Source of the DNA: CAVTRI01 sp963737075
GTDB lineage: Bacteria > Actinomycetota > Acidimicrobiia > Acidimicrobiales > Palsa-688
Direction: 5' to 3'
NCBI GenBank assembly: GCA_963737075.1
Contig: CAVTRI010000001.1
Span: 868,001 to 932,000 of the forward strand
Length of the DNA: 64,000 nt
Both the position numbers and the translations under genes were made by a program. The notes below the pieces were generated by a model, which saw only the letters and a list, made by a program, of their open reading frames with translations, had not been told where the DNA came from and did no database searches. Of this stretch, positions 23,352 to 31,331 are shown one piece after another. Position 1 is the first letter of the stretch; each line of letters opens with the position of its first letter.

Positions 23352-24824
23352 GTGAGCCCGCCCCGCCGGTACGTCATCCGCACCTTCGGGTGCCAGATGA
23401 ACGAGCACGACTCCGAGCGGCTCGCGGGGTTGCTCGAAGCCGACGGCCTGGTCCCCGGGTCCTCGGTCGAAGACGCGGACGTGGTTGTGCTCAACACCTG
23501 CTGCATCCGGGAGAACGCCGACAACAAGCTGTACGGCCACCTGGGCCACCTGAAGACGATCAAAGCTTCCAGACCGGGCATGCAGATCGCCGTCGGAGGG
23601 TGCCTGGCCCAGAAGGATCGCGACCTCATCCAGGCCCGGGCCCCCTGGGTGGACGCGGTGTGGGGCACGCACAACGTGGGTCGCGCCGGCGAACTGCTGG
23701 CCACGGCCAGGGACGAGGGCCGGCCAATACTGGAGATTCTCGACGCGGCCGCTGACGGCGACGACGCCTTCCCGTCCGCGCTGCCCGTCCAGCGAGACCA
23801 GCCCTGGGCGGCATGGGTGACGATCCAGATCGGCTGCGACAACCACTGCGCGTTTTGCATCGTGCCTGCCGTCCGGGGCAAGGAGATCAGCCGCCCCTTC
23901 AGGCACCTGGTGGCGGAGGTCGAGCAGCTGGCGGCGGCGGGTACGGTCGAGGTGACGCTGCTCGGGCAAAACGTCAACTCCTACGGGCGAGATATCACCA
24001 CGGCTCTGCGGAGCGATCCCGAATGGATGACCCGGGCGGAGAAGGCCGGCGACGCGTGGACCGCGGACGAGCGGCCCCGGGCCCGGCCGCTGTTCGCCGA
24101 TCTGCTGCGCGCCGTGGCGGGGGTCGACGGCATCCGGCGGGTGCGGTTCACGAGCCCCCACCCCAAGGACCTGCGGCCGGAGACGATCGCCGCCATGGCC
24201 GGCGAGGCAGCGGTGTGCCCGCAGTTGCACCTGCCCCTCCAGGCGGGCAGCGATGCCGTGCTGGCCCGTATGCACCGCGGGTACACGGCAGCCCGGTACC
24301 TCGAGCGCCTGGCCGCCGCGCGCGCGGCCATCGACGACCTGGCGGTGACGACCGATATCATCGTCGGCTTCCCGGGCGAGACCGAGGCGGATTTCGCGCA
24401 GACGCTCGAGGTGGTGGCGGAGGTGGGTTACGACAGCGCCTATACGTTCATCTACTCGCCGCGGCCGGGGACACAGGCGGCGGCTTGGGTCGAGCAGTAT
24501 GTCCCTCCTGCTGTCTCCGCGGAGCGCTTCGAGCGGCTCCGCGTCGCCGTCGAACGCTCCGCACTCGCGCGGCACCACGCCCGGGTGGGCCGGGTGGAGG
24601 AGGTACTGGTCGAAGGGCCCTCTAAGCGGGACCCGGCCATGGTGAGCGGGCGTACCGCCCAGGGCAAGCTCGTCCACCTTCCTCGAGGGAGCCGGCGGTT
24701 GCCGGCCGGGACGTGGACCGAAGTGCGCATCACCCGCGCCGCGCCGCACTTCCTGGTCGGGGAGCTGCTGGCGGTCACCGCGGCGCCGCGACATCGCACC
24801 CGCATCCCGGTGGTGGCCGTCTAA
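23352..24824 (+). CDS. miaB: tRNA-2-methylthio-N6-dimethylallyladenosine synthase MiaB
   Basis: MiaB adds a methylthio group to i6A37 of tRNAs reading UNN codons, using radical SAM chemistry. The 490-residue protein has the N-terminal cluster cysteines C14 (FGCQMNEHDS), C50 (NTCCIRE) and C84 (VGGCLAQKD), the radical-SAM triad C162-x3-C166-x2-C169 in GCDNHCAFC, and a C-terminal TRAM region. LPLQAGSDAVLARMHRGYT and DIIVGFPGETEADF are family signatures. It is followed directly by miaA, whose product makes the i6A substrate, so the two steps of ms2i6A synthesis are coupled. Confidence 0.96.
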   Translation: MSPPRRYVIRTFGCQMNEHDSERLAGLLEADGLVPGSSVEDADVVVLNTCCIRENADNKLYGHLGHLKTIKASRPGMQIAVGGCLAQKDRDLIQARAPWVDAVWGTHNVGRAGELLATARDEGRPILEILDAAADGDDAFPSALPVQRDQPWAAWVTIQIGCDNHCAFCIVPAVRGKEISRPFRHLVAEVEQLAAAGTVEVTLLGQNVNSYGRDITTALRSDPEWMTRAEKAGDAWTADERPRARPLFADLLRAVAGVDGIRRVRFTSPHPKDLRPETIAAMAGEAAVCPQLHLPLQAGSDAVLARMHRGYTAARYLERLAAARAAIDDLAVTTDIIVGFPGETEADFAQTLEVVAEVGYDSAYTFIYSPRPGTQAAAWVEQYVPPAVSAERFERLRVAVERSALARHHARVGRVEEVLVEGPSKRDPAMVSGRTAQGKLVHLPRGSRRLPAGTWTEVRITRAAPHFLVGELLAVTAAPRHRTRIPVVAV

Positions 24825-24835
24825 CGCGCCGGCAC

Positions 24836-25735
24836 CTGGCACTGGTCGGGCCGACCGCCTCCGGCAAATCCGCCGTGGCGATGGAAGTGGCCCGGCGGTT
24901 CGGTGACATCGAACTCCTCAGCGGGGATTCCATGCAGGTCTACCGGGGCATGGACATCGGCACTGCCAAGCCGTCGGCCGCCGAACGGGCCGAGGTGCCG
25001 CACCACCTGCTGGACCTGGCGGATCCGAGCGAGGAGTGGAATGTCTCCCGTTGGCGGGCCGCGGCCGAGGAGGCTCTGGCTGGCATCGAAAGCCGCGGCC
25101 ACCGGGCGCTGCTCGTCGGGGGCACCGGTCTGTACGTCCAGGCCCTGGTGGACCGGCTCGCCGTGCCCGGCCGGTGGCCGCAGGCCCGCGCCGAGCTGGA
25201 AGCCGAACCGGACACGGCCGCTCTGCACCGGCGTCTGAACGCCGTTGACCCGCACGCGGCAGCGAGGGTGCTCCCCGGCAACCGGCGCCGCATTATCCGG
25301 GCACTTGAGGTGAGCATCGGCAGCGGTCGCCCTTTCTCCAGCTTCGGGCCCGGCATAGGCGCCTTTCCGGCGACGCCATGGTGTCTGTGCGGTGTGTGGC
25401 TGCCCCGGCAGGCGGTCGCCGCCCGTATCAACGCTCGATTACAAGCCATGCTCGACCGGGGGTTGGTCGAGGAGGTGCGCCGCCTCTCGGCCCGGCCGGC
25501 CAGTTTGTCGCGCACCGCCCGGCAGGCGCTCGGATATCGGGAGCTGCTGGCGCACGTCGAGAACGGCGCGCCGCTCGACGCGTGCGTCGCTGAGACCGCC
25601 CGCCGCACCCGGGCGTTTGCCCGCCGCCAGCGCGTGTGGTGGCGCCGCGATCCGAGGTTGCAGTGGTTCGGCACCGTGGACGAACCGCTCGCGGTGCTGC
25701 CGGCATTGCTGGAGGCGTGGGGCCGGTCATGCTAA
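24836..25735 (+). CDS. miaA: tRNA dimethylallyltransferase MiaA
   Basis: MiaA transfers the dimethylallyl group of DMAPP to A37 of tRNA. GPTASGKSAVAMEVAR is the P-loop, followed by ELLSGDSMQVYRGMDIGTAK, LVGGTGLYVQALVDRL and LSRTARQALGYRELLAHVE. Start is unusual: the conserved protein begins at about 24830, but no ATG, GTG or TTG lies there in frame. The options are CTG at 24836 (used here, about 299 residues) or GTG at 24713, which would add 41 non-conserved residues and overlap miaB by 112 bases. Neither has clear ribosome-site support. Confidence 0.92.
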   Translation: MALVGPTASGKSAVAMEVARRFGDIELLSGDSMQVYRGMDIGTAKPSAAERAEVPHHLLDLADPSEEWNVSRWRAAAEEALAGIESRGHRALLVGGTGLYVQALVDRLAVPGRWPQARAELEAEPDTAALHRRLNAVDPHAAARVLPGNRRRIIRALEVSIGSGRPFSSFGPGIGAFPATPWCLCGVWLPRQAVAARINARLQAMLDRGLVEEVRRLSARPASLSRTARQALGYRELLAHVENGAPLDACVAETARRTRAFARRQRVWWRRDPRLQWFGTVDEPLAVLPALLEAWGRSC

Positions 25736-25745
25736 GCAGCCGCTG

Positions 25746-26750
25746 ATGGCGCTCGACCTGGCCCGGGCCTACCCCGCAATCAGCCCCCGCTCGTATGAGC
25801 ACCCCGCCGACCGGGCGGCCACGGCCGCGCTCCACGCGATCCCGATGCTCGATGGGGTCGTCAAGCGTCTCGGCTACCTGGGGCTGGAAACCCGGTATCG
25901 GCAGGTGCTCCTGGGCGACGCCGTCCGCCTGGGTGCCGATCAGGTCCCGCTGGTATGGTCGGCCGAACTGGCGGCCGCCCGGGTGCTCGACGTCGACCCG
26001 CCGGCGTTGTACGTCACCCAGCAGCCTGTCTCCAACGCGATGACGTTTGGCATGCGCACCCCGGTGATCGTGCTGGCCTCATCGTTGGTGGCTGACTACG
26101 ACCCCGCTGAGATCGAAGCCGTGACCGCGCACGAGGTCGGGCACGTCCTGTCCGAGCACACGACGTACCAGACCGTGATGGTGCTGCTGGCCCAGTTGTT
26201 GTCGGGCGCTCTGTCGGCGTTGCCACTGACCGGCCTTCCCGTGCGGGGCATGTACCTGGCGCTGCTCGAGTGGTACCGGGCGGCGGAGCTCACCTGCGAC
26301 CGGGCGGCGGCAGTCGCCCTCGGGGATCCGATGGTGGTGTGCCGCATGTTGATGCGAATGGCGGGCGGCGCGCTTCCGGGTATGCAGGTGGAGGCGTTCG
26401 TTCGTCAGGCCACCGAGTACGTCGATGAGGAGGACCTCTTCGCCCGGGGCACACGCGTCGGCGTCGAGTTGGGCCGCACCCATCCGGTGTCGGTCCGACG
26501 GGTCGGGGAACTGGTCCGATGGGTGCAGTCCGGGGCCTACGACCGCATTCGCGATGGCGCGTACCTGCGTCGGGGCGAGGAGCCGCCGCCGTCGGCGGAG
26601 GCCGAGGCCGCGGTTCGGCACTACCGGGAGCGGTTCGCGGCGGTGCTGGACCGGTCGGTCGGCGGCGTCACCAAGCTGGCTGGCCAGCTTTCCCAGTGGT
26701 CGGCCGCTCACGGAGAGCCATCCCCGCGGCCCGGCACCTCGGCGCCATGA
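25746..26750 (+). CDS. M48-family zinc metalloprotease
   Basis: A 334-residue M48-like protease. The zinc motif HEVGH is at 129-133 and the third ligand Glu181 is in AAELTCDRAAAVAL, the usual E-x3-D spacing. NAMTFGMRTPVIVLASSLVA precedes it as in family members that lack N-terminal membrane spans. A hydrophobic stretch at about 142-175 lies between the zinc motifs and may associate with the membrane. The ATG is 10 bases after miaA. It belongs to the long co-directional run, but no functional link to tRNA modification or lysine synthesis is evident. Confidence 0.87.
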   Translation: MALDLARAYPAISPRSYEHPADRAATAALHAIPMLDGVVKRLGYLGLETRYRQVLLGDAVRLGADQVPLVWSAELAAARVLDVDPPALYVTQQPVSNAMTFGMRTPVIVLASSLVADYDPAEIEAVTAHEVGHVLSEHTTYQTVMVLLAQLLSGALSALPLTGLPVRGMYLALLEWYRAAELTCDRAAAVALGDPMVVCRMLMRMAGGALPGMQVEAFVRQATEYVDEEDLFARGTRVGVELGRTHPVSVRRVGELVRWVQSGAYDRIRDGAYLRRGEEPPPSAEAEAAVRHYRERFAAVLDRSVGGVTKLAGQLSQWSAAHGEPSPRPGTSAP

Positions 26751-26814
26751 GCGGGGTAACGGACGAGTGAATTCCATCGCGCAAGTCGCTAGCGGCTGGG
26801 AAACTGGTGAGACG

Positions 26815-27786
26815 ATGGATCCGGTGACGCTGACCAAGCTGCAGGGCTTGGGCAACGACTTCTTGGTGCTGCTCGGCGACTACGCCGGGCTCGGGCTGCC
26901 CGGCGGTGGCCCCGACCTGGCGAGGCGGGCGTGCGAACGGCACCGGGGGATCGGCGCCGACGGCTTGATCTGGGGGAGACGCCTCCCGGGCCCGAGCGGC
27001 CCGGCGGCGGAGCCGCAAAGAGCGGGGTGGCCGGGTCCGAGCGGCCCGGCGGCGGAGCCGCAAAGAGCGGGGTGGCCGGGCCCGAGCGGCCCGGCGGCGG
27101 AGCCGCAAAGAGCGGGGTGGCCGGGCCCGAGCCTCCCGAGAAATCCGGCGTTGGCGTTCACGTTGTGGAACGCCGACGGGGGAGAGGCGGAGATGAGCGG
27201 CAACGGCATGCGCTGCCTGGCCCACGCCGCCCTCGACGCCGGCTGGGTTGCCGAGGACCGGCGGTTCGGTGTGCTCACCCCGGCCGGGGTCCGCCATGTC
27301 AGCATCCGCCGCCTCCCCGAACCGGGCACCACGTGGGCCAGCGTCGAGATGGGGCCGGCCAAGATCACGGGCGAAGTGGATCGCTGCAACGTCGGGCACG
27401 GCCAGCTGCTCGTCGATGTCGGCAACCCGCACTTGGTCGTGCTCGGACGGCACCCCGAGGCGGTGGATGTGGCGACGCTCGGGCCGCAACTGTCGGCGAC
27501 CGATCCCAGCGGGCTCAACGTCGAGTTCGTCGCCCTTGGGCCTGGCCCGCACGAAGTCACGATGCGGGTGTGGGAACGCGGCGTCGGCGAGACGGAGGCA
27601 TGCGGGACGGGGGCGTGCGCAGCCGCGGTCGCGCTCCACCACTGGGATCGCGTCGGCGCCAACGTGACCGTCCATCAACCGGGTGGCGACGCCGCGGTGT
27701 CGATCGACCCTGACGGGACCGTCACCCTGACGGGTCCGAGTACGTTCGTGGCCCGGTGTTCGCTGTTCGTGCCTGGAGCCGCATGA
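26815..27786 (+). CDS. dapF: diaminopimelate epimerase with tandem-repeat insertion
   Basis: DapF converts LL- to meso-diaminopimelate for lysine and peptidoglycan. The 323-residue protein has KLQGLGNDF, RHRGIGADGLIWG, FTLWNADGGEAEMSGNGMRC, QLLVDVGNPHLVV and GETEACGTGACAAAVALHHW. Two oddities are visible. First, residues about 59-104 are three copies of a 15-residue Pro/Gly unit encoded by 45-bp DNA repeats, placed between two conserved blocks. Second, Ser128 stands where the first catalytic Cys usually lies in C-G-N-G, while the second Cys (EACGTG) is kept. The ATG at 26815 is favoured over GTG 26767 by homology. A small frame follows with a 4-base overlap. Confidence 0.88.
   Translation: MDPVTLTKLQGLGNDFLVLLGDYAGLGLPGGGPDLARRACERHRGIGADGLIWGRRLPGPSGPAAEPQRAGWPGPSGPAAEPQRAGWPGPSGPAAEPQRAGWPGPSLPRNPALAFTLWNADGGEAEMSGNGMRCLAHAALDAGWVAEDRRFGVLTPAGVRHVSIRRLPEPGTTWASVEMGPAKITGEVDRCNVGHGQLLVDVGNPHLVVLGRHPEAVDVATLGPQLSATDPSGLNVEFVALGPGPHEVTMRVWERGVGETEACGTGACAAAVALHHWDRVGANVTVHQPGGDAAVSIDPDGTVTLTGPSTFVARCSLFVPGAA
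26991..27125 (+). repeat. 3 x 45-bp tandem repeat inside dapF
   Basis: Three contiguous units begin at 26991, 27036 and 27081. Units 1 and 3 are identical and unit 2 differs by one base (C to T at 27036). The unit starts CCCGAGCGGCCCGGCGGCGG and ends GGGGTGGCCGGG. Because 45 is a multiple of three, the dapF frame stays open. Confidence 0.95.
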
Positions 27787-27908
27787 GCGACCGGCTCAGT
27801 GCCGGGCCGGCGGACCCGAGAGCGAGTGAGGTCATCAGCCGAGCCTGGCCGGCTCCGGACGCCCCGAGCCGAGCCCGGTCTACGGCCTTTTGGACGGTGA
27901 ACCAGTGA
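27783..27908 (+). CDS. candidate 41-residue small protein coupled between dapF and hflX
   Basis: A 42-codon frame starts at an ATG overlapping the dapF stop (ATGA, 27783-27786) and stops at a TGA overlapping the hflX GTG start (GTGA, 27905-27908). It reads MSDRLSAGPADPRASEVISR at the start. Overlaps at both ends in the right order are what a translationally coupled gene would show. No family is recognised, and a coupling leader that simply delivers ribosomes to hflX is an equal possibility. Confidence 0.45.
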   Translation: MSDRLSAGPADPRASEVISRAWPAPDAPSRARSTAFWTVNQ

Positions 27909-29218
27909 GCCTTATCGAACGGGCCTTCCGCGAACAGATCGTCCTGGTCGGCGTCACCATCCCCCCCGAGCGGGAAGACGACACTGAGCTGCATCTCCAG
28001 GAGTTGGCGTTACTGGTCGACACCGCGGGAGCCAACGAGGCGGCCCGGGTGTTGCAGCGGCGAAACCAGCCCGACCCGGCCACCTACGTCGGGCGAGGCA
28101 AAGCGGGCGAGCTGCGGGCGCTGTCGGACGCGGTCGACGCCGACACCGTTGTGTTCGACGACGAGCTGAGCCCGGCTCAGTCCCGCAACCTGGAGAAGAT
28201 CCTCGGCCGCACCGCCATTGACCGCACTGCGGTCATCCTCGACATCTTCGCCCAGAATGCCCGCACCCAGGAAGGGAAGGCCCAGGTGGAGCTGGCCCAG
28301 CTCCGTTACCGGCTGCCACGGCTCAGGGGACGGGGAAAGGCGCTTTCTCAGCAGGCGGGCCAAATAGGCACCCGGGGGCCGGGCGAGACGCAGCTGGAGG
28401 TGGACCGCCGTCGCGTGGTCCGGCGGATGACGAAGCTGGAGCGGGAGCTGAAGCAGCTCACGCAGCAGCGGAGACTGCAGCGCAAGGCCCGACGGCGCAG
28501 CCGCCTCGCCTCGGTGTCGCTGGTCGGGTACACCAACGCCGGCAAGTCCACGCTGCTGAACGCCCTCACCGACGCCGGTGTGCTGGTCGAGGACCGACTC
28601 TTCGCCACACTCGACCCTCGGACCCGTCGGTTGGTCCTTCCCGGCGGGGAAGCGGTGCTGATGGCCGACACGGTCGGTTTCGTGCGGAAACTTCCGCATC
28701 AGCTGGTGGAGGCGTTTCGGTCGACCCTGGAAGTAGTGACCGAATCCGACCTCCTGGTGCACGTGGTCGACAGCGCAAGTCCCGACCCCGAAGCCCAGAT
28801 CGACGCTGTGCGCGCCGTGCTGGCTGACATCGGCGCCGGCGACGTCCCGGAGCTGCTGGCGTTCAACAAGGCGGACGCCACGCCCGAGGCCAAGCGGCTT
28901 GCGGACCGCTACCCGGGGAGTGTCGCACTGTCCGCGCTGACCGGGGACGGCACCGATGAGCTGCTGCAGGCCGTCGGCGACCGGATCCGCGCTCAGGCCC
29001 AGGTGTTGGAGTTCGAGGTCCCCTACACCCGGGGGGATGTCATCGCCGCCCTGCACCGGGAGGGCGAGGTGCTCGTCGAGACCCACGGCGAGACGTCGGC
29101 CCACCTGCGCCTGCGGATCGACGGCCCGGGGGCGGCGCGGTTCGCCTCTTTCGCGGCAGGGTGCGAGGGCGGGCAGGAGGCCAAGGGTCGGGACGGGTGG
29201 CAGGAGATGCAGTCGTGA
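27905..29218 (+). CDS. hflX: GTPase HflX
   Basis: HflX is a ribosome-associated GTPase that splits stalled or heat-damaged 70S ribosomes. The 437-residue protein has the N-terminal HflX domain (ATYVGRGKAGELRAL, VVFDDELSPAQSRNLEKIL, DRTAVILDIFAQNARTQEGK, GPGETQLEVDRRRV), a basic coiled linker, and a G domain with G1 GYTNAGKST (208-216), G2 FATLDPRTRR, G3 DTVGFVRKLPHQLVEAF and G4 NKAD. Start GTG 27905 overlaps the stop of the small frame upstream, and the stop overlaps the dapC start. Placement inside a dap gene run looks like shared transcription rather than pathway logic. Confidence 0.95.
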   Translation: MSLIERAFREQIVLVGVTIPPEREDDTELHLQELALLVDTAGANEAARVLQRRNQPDPATYVGRGKAGELRALSDAVDADTVVFDDELSPAQSRNLEKILGRTAIDRTAVILDIFAQNARTQEGKAQVELAQLRYRLPRLRGRGKALSQQAGQIGTRGPGETQLEVDRRRVVRRMTKLERELKQLTQQRRLQRKARRRSRLASVSLVGYTNAGKSTLLNALTDAGVLVEDRLFATLDPRTRRLVLPGGEAVLMADTVGFVRKLPHQLVEAFRSTLEVVTESDLLVHVVDSASPDPEAQIDAVRAVLADIGAGDVPELLAFNKADATPEAKRLADRYPGSVALSALTGDGTDELLQAVGDRIRAQAQVLEFEVPYTRGDVIAALHREGEVLVETHGETSAHLRLRIDGPGAARFASFAAGCEGGQEAKGRDGWQEMQS

Positions 29219-30354
29219 GAGAGCCGATCGCGGGGTTCGTCCCTCCCGTTTATCCATACGACCGGCTCGAACCGGCCCGGGCTAAGGCGGCTGCCCTCCC
29301 CGGGGGGCTCGTCGACCTCTCCGTGGGGACCCCGACCGACCCTCCGCCACAGGGCGTCCTCGACGCTCTGGCAGACGCCGACCGGGGCGGCATGCTGCGC
29401 GGCTACCCGCCATCGGTCGGCACCGCCGAGCTGCGCCAGGCCATCCAGGCGTGGACGGCATCGCGCTTCGGTGTCGAGATCGCGTCGGACGAGATCGGGG
29501 TGTGCGTGGGCACGAAGGAGCTCGTGGCCTCCATCCCGCAGCACCTCCACCTGCGCACCCCCGGCCGGGACACCGTTCTTTACCCAGCGGTCAGCTACCC
29601 GACCTACGAGATGGGCGCCACCCTGGGCGGGCTGCGCGCCGTCCCGGTACCGCTCGACTCCCAGTGGTGCCTGGAGCTCGGCCAGGTGTCCGAGGCCGAC
29701 GCCGAGCGGGCCCTGCTCCTGTGGGTCAACACGCCCGGCAACCCCGCCGGCGGTCTCGACGATCTGGCGGCCGCCGCGACATGGGGACGCGAGCGCGACA
29801 TTCCCGTGTTCAGCGACGAGTGCTACGCCGAGTTCACATGGGACGGGCCCCCTCGCACCGTGCTGGGCCACGGTCGCGGCAAGGGCCTCGACGGCGTGGT
29901 CGCCGTGCACTCGCTGTCCAAGCGGTCCAACCTGGCGGGGATGCGCGTCGGCTGGTACGCAGGAGACGCCGACCTGGTCGGCTTTCTGCGGGAGGTGCGT
30001 AAGCACGCTGGCATGATGGTCCCGGGACCGGTGCAGGCCGCGGGCGCGATCGCCCTCGCCGACGAGGGCCACGTCGATGCGCAGCGGGCCCGTTACCGCG
30101 AGCGGCTGCTGCGCATGCGTGACATCCTCGCCGCCGTCGGCGTGGACGTCGGGCTTCCCGCGGGCGGGTTTTACCTCTGGGCGCCGGCCCCCGACGCTGA
30201 CGCCTGGGCGTGGGCCGACCAGCTGGCGGCGACCGGGGGACTGCTGGTGTCGCCGGGCGAGTTCTACGGGCGTGCCGGGGCGGACTACGCCCGGCTGGCG
30301 ATGGTGGCGCCGCTGGAGCGCCTCGACCTGGTCGCCTCCCGCCTGGGTCTGTAG
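29215..30354 (+). CDS. dapC: succinyldiaminopimelate transaminase
   Basis: A 379-residue class I/II aminotransferase, assigned as the N-succinyl-diaminopimelate aminotransferase of the succinylase branch because dapD and dapE follow. GTPTDPPPQGVLDALA, GVCVGTKELVASIPQHLHLR, LLLWVNTPGNPAGGL, FSDECYAEFTW and the PLP-lysine motif VHSLSKRSNLAGMRVGWYAG are present. The GTG start overlaps the hflX stop and is preceded by CAGGAGATGC. The 138-base gap to dapD is filled mostly by a dispersed palindromic repeat (30363-30472). Confidence 0.9.
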   Translation: MREPIAGFVPPVYPYDRLEPARAKAAALPGGLVDLSVGTPTDPPPQGVLDALADADRGGMLRGYPPSVGTAELRQAIQAWTASRFGVEIASDEIGVCVGTKELVASIPQHLHLRTPGRDTVLYPAVSYPTYEMGATLGGLRAVPVPLDSQWCLELGQVSEADAERALLLWVNTPGNPAGGLDDLAAAATWGRERDIPVFSDECYAEFTWDGPPRTVLGHGRGKGLDGVVAVHSLSKRSNLAGMRVGWYAGDADLVGFLREVRKHAGMMVPGPVQAAGAIALADEGHVDAQRARYRERLLRMRDILAAVGVDVGLPAGGFYLWAPAPDADAWAWADQLAATGGLLVSPGEFYGRAGADYARLAMVAPLERLDLVASRLGL

Positions 30355-30362
30355 CGCGCGCC

Positions 30363-30472
30363 CAGTGCGCCGCCTGCGAACTCGGCGCCGGCAACTCCCT
30401 CTTCGCTCACGCCTCGCGACCAGGTCTTTTCAGCGCCGAGTTCCCGGCGTCGAGTTTCTGACCGTCCCACTG
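30363..30472. repeat. palindromic dispersed repeat, copy A (about 110 bp)
   Basis: This element shares about 88% of its bases with the copy at 42790-42900. Inner arms GAACTCGGCGCCGG and CCGGCGTCGAGTT pair, and the loop region CCTCGCGACCAGGTCTTTTC is identical in both copies. It lies between dapC and dapD, outside any coding frame I accept. Confidence 0.85.
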
Positions 30473-30492
30473 GCCCGGTAGCGTCAGAGGGC

Positions 30493-31317
30493 ATGGCCGA
30501 TCTCGAATCGCAGATCCAGCAGCTGTGGGACCGCCGTGACGAGCTCGGCCCCGACGATGTCGACGCCGCAGCCACCGTCCGCCAGGCGGTGGATCTGCTC
30601 GACACCGGCGAAGGCCGCATCGCCGAGCTCGATGGGGACGGCAACGTGGTTGTCCACGAGTGGTTGAAGCAGGCCATCCTGCTGGCGTTTCGCGTGTCGG
30701 GGATGGAGACGGTCCAAGCAGGGCCGTTCGAGTTCCACGACAAGCTCCCGCTCAAACGGGACTTCGCCAAACGCGGCGTCCGCGTCGTGCCCGGCGCGTC
30801 CGCCCGCTGGGGCAGCTACCTCGAGCCGGGCGTGATCCTCATGCCCAGCTACGTCAACATCGGCGCACGCGTGGGCGCGGACACCATGGTCGACACGTGG
30901 GCGACCGTCGGAAGCTGCGCCCAGATCGGTCGCAACACCCACCTTTCCGGCGGGGTCGGCATCGGCGGGGTCCTGGAGCCGCCGCAGGCTTCGCCGGTGT
31001 TCGTCGGCGACGAGTGCTACATCGGGAGCCGGTGCATCGTCGCCGAAGGCGCACGAGTCGGCGACGGCACGGTGCTGGGCGCCGGCTGCATCCTCACCGG
31101 CACCATTCCGGTCATCGACGCCGAGACCGGGCACGAGCTCTCACGCGGCGTCGTGCCGCCCTGGTGCGTGGCCATGTCCGCGTCGCGGCCGAAGACCTAT
31201 GGCGGCGGCGTGTTCGGCATGCCGTGCGTGCTAGTCGTGCGGCGGCTTTCGCCTGGCGAGCGGCACGACAAGTCCCGGCTCAACGACATCCTGCGTGAGC
31301 ACGGGGGCACGCTCTGA
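30493..31317 (+). CDS. dapD: tetrahydrodipicolinate N-succinyltransferase
   Basis: DapD succinylates tetrahydrodipicolinate, opening the ring in lysine/meso-DAP synthesis. The 274-residue protein shows hexapeptide-repeat turns of a left-handed beta helix (about 105-215: GSYLEPGVILMPSYVNIGAR, GADTMVDTWATVGSCAQIGR, NTHLSGGVGIGGVLEPPQAS, CYIGSRCIVAEGARVGDGTV). The VDTWATVGSCAQIG segment is the substrate site. Length matches the short DapD class. dapE follows with at most 14 bases between the genes, or an overlap if the CTG start is used. Confidence 0.94.
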   Translation: MADLESQIQQLWDRRDELGPDDVDAAATVRQAVDLLDTGEGRIAELDGDGNVVVHEWLKQAILLAFRVSGMETVQAGPFEFHDKLPLKRDFAKRGVRVVPGASARWGSYLEPGVILMPSYVNIGARVGADTMVDTWATVGSCAQIGRNTHLSGGVGIGGVLEPPQASPVFVGDECYIGSRCIVAEGARVGDGTVLGAGCILTGTIPVIDAETGHELSRGVVPPWCVAMSASRPKTYGGGVFGMPCVLVVRRLSPGERHDKSRLNDILREHGGTL

Positions 31318-31331
31318 CCGCGCCTGCCGAT

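Noticed and set aside
26991..27125. Possible CRISPR-like repeat
   Set aside because: Units are contiguous, without spacers, and lie in frame inside dapF.
26668..27678. 336-residue minus-strand frame antisense to dapF
   Set aside because: Contains Arg-rich repeats created by the 45-bp units; no domain is recognisable and dapF is well supported.
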